From Desulfovibrio legallii (GTDB lineage Bacteria; Desulfobacterota; Desulfovibrionia; Desulfovibrionales; Desulfovibrionaceae): a stretch of 64,000 bases of DNA. The stretch covers positions 60,329-124,328 of the forward strand of contig NZ_FNBX01000007.1 in the NCBI RefSeq assembly GCF_900102485.1, given 5' to 3'. Position 1 is the stretch's first letter, and each line of letters starts with the position of its first letter. Of the stretch, positions 63,683 through 64,000 are shown piece after piece. The notes beneath the pieces are model-generated. The model had not been told where the DNA came from and did not search any database. It saw only the letters and a list, made by a program, of their open reading frames with translations. The position numbers and the translations under genes are program-made.

Positions 63683-63700
63683 GTGACAGGGGCGTTACAG
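63683..63700 (-). promoter_or_regulatory. Pho-box-like site before the EAL-CBS-GGDEF gene
   Basis: On the minus strand CTGTAAC, GCCC, CTGTCAC: two 7-bp direct repeats with a 4-bp spacer, as in PhoB boxes (consensus CTGTCAT, four bases, CTGTCAC). It lies about 57 bp before the start codon. The downstream -10 is weak. Confidence 0.45.
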
Positions 63701-63864
63701 TTCTCTTGCGTTCTCTGCCAGATTCTTCGGGGCGGGGACGGCCGGGGGGCAGGCCCCTGCCTGCAGACTGGTTTGCCCTGCGGGCAGGGCGGTTCATTTT
63801 TTTGCGTAGGGGCCACGGGCGGGGCGCTGACGCCGTGGCGATGCGGCTCCGCCCCCCCCCAAAA

Positions 63865-64000
63865 GCCGCCGCGCCCTCGGCACGGGCATCCGGAAGGATG
63901 GCGGCGAGGGCCTCAGGCAAGGGTATCCGGGGCGGCGGGACGCTGCGGATTTTGGTCCCTGGCAAGGAAGCGGCCCCGCCCGGACTCGGCACGGGCATCC
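63865..64000. repeat. Mosaic repeat, further copy at the window edge
   Basis: The blocks seen at 38.1-38.9 kb recur: GCCGCCGCGCCCTCGGC at 63865, the GGGCGGCGGGACGCTGCGG block at 63930, and its continuation to 63984. After it ACTCGGCACGGGCATCC suggests the array goes on beyond the window. No gene is supported between 63627 and the edge. Confidence 0.85.

Overview
The window is high-GC DNA from a sulfate-reducing bacterium of the Desulfovibrio type. The evidence is the gene content: a selenocysteine formate dehydrogenase paired with a tetraheme cytochrome c3, the siroheme-dependent heme pathway (ahbC, hemB, ahbD and one AhbA/AhbB subunit), and a reduced Ccm system with a cysteine-type CcmE and no CcmG or CcmH. 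A membrane-bound sigma-54 regulator and several GGDEF/EAL proteins fit the same picture. Genes are tightly packed, many pairs overlap by ATGA, and I see no phage, transposase, rRNA or CRISPR array.

Layout. 1-7.2 kb: a small unknown protein, purA, holB, a large sensor diguanylate cyclase and an asparaginase, all on +. 7.4-7.6 kb: tRNA-Leu(CAG) on - with its own promoter and terminator. 7.9-12.2 kb: ilvD, an AEC carrier and a LarA-type protein. 12.3-17.8 kb: ccmEFABCD plus a TPR protein. 18-23 kb (-): UvrD-like helicase, thiL, glycosyltransferase, class II aldolase. 23.2-28.4 kb: Bcr/CflA exporter, an unknown protein, a sigma-54 promoter with a short terminated transcript, an agmatinase-family gene, panB, recA. 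28.5-36.6 kb: alaS and the heme genes, with a metallophosphoesterase in between. 36.8-42.6 kb: a D-Ala-D-Ala carboxypeptidase, a kilobase of GC-rich mosaic repeats, DUF134 and DUF5320 genes divergent from an Mrp/NBP35 ATPase, and aldA. 43-48.4 kb (-): fdhA(Sec)-fdhB-fdhE-cytochrome c3. 49-52.8 kb (-): a five-gene envelope operon with a TauE/SafE carrier behind a sigma-54 promoter, divergent from a sigma-54-type sensor-regulator. 56-59.9 kb: a PEP-synthase-like protein and an MFS carrier. 60-63.6 kb (-): an EAL-CBS-GGDEF protein coupled to a chemoreceptor.

How it fits together. AhbC, HemB and AhbD make heme from siroheme and 5-aminolevulinate. The Ccm genes attach heme to exported c-type cytochromes such as the cytochrome c3 encoded beside the periplasmic formate dehydrogenase. 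The divergent sigma-54 pair at 52-56 kb looks like a self-contained signalling and export unit of unknown substrate.

The most unusual material is between genes: (i) a roughly 70-nt, pyrimidine-rich, sigma-54-driven candidate RNA before the agmatinase-family gene; (ii) a family of six near-perfect long palindromes, one split exactly at its loop by two different tandem arrays; (iii) a mosaic GC-rich repeat built partly on a 34-nt unit; (iv) twin 12-bp palindromes forming the -35 boxes of divergent promoters at the Mrp locus; and (v) a Pho-box-like site before the EAL-CBS-GGDEF gene.
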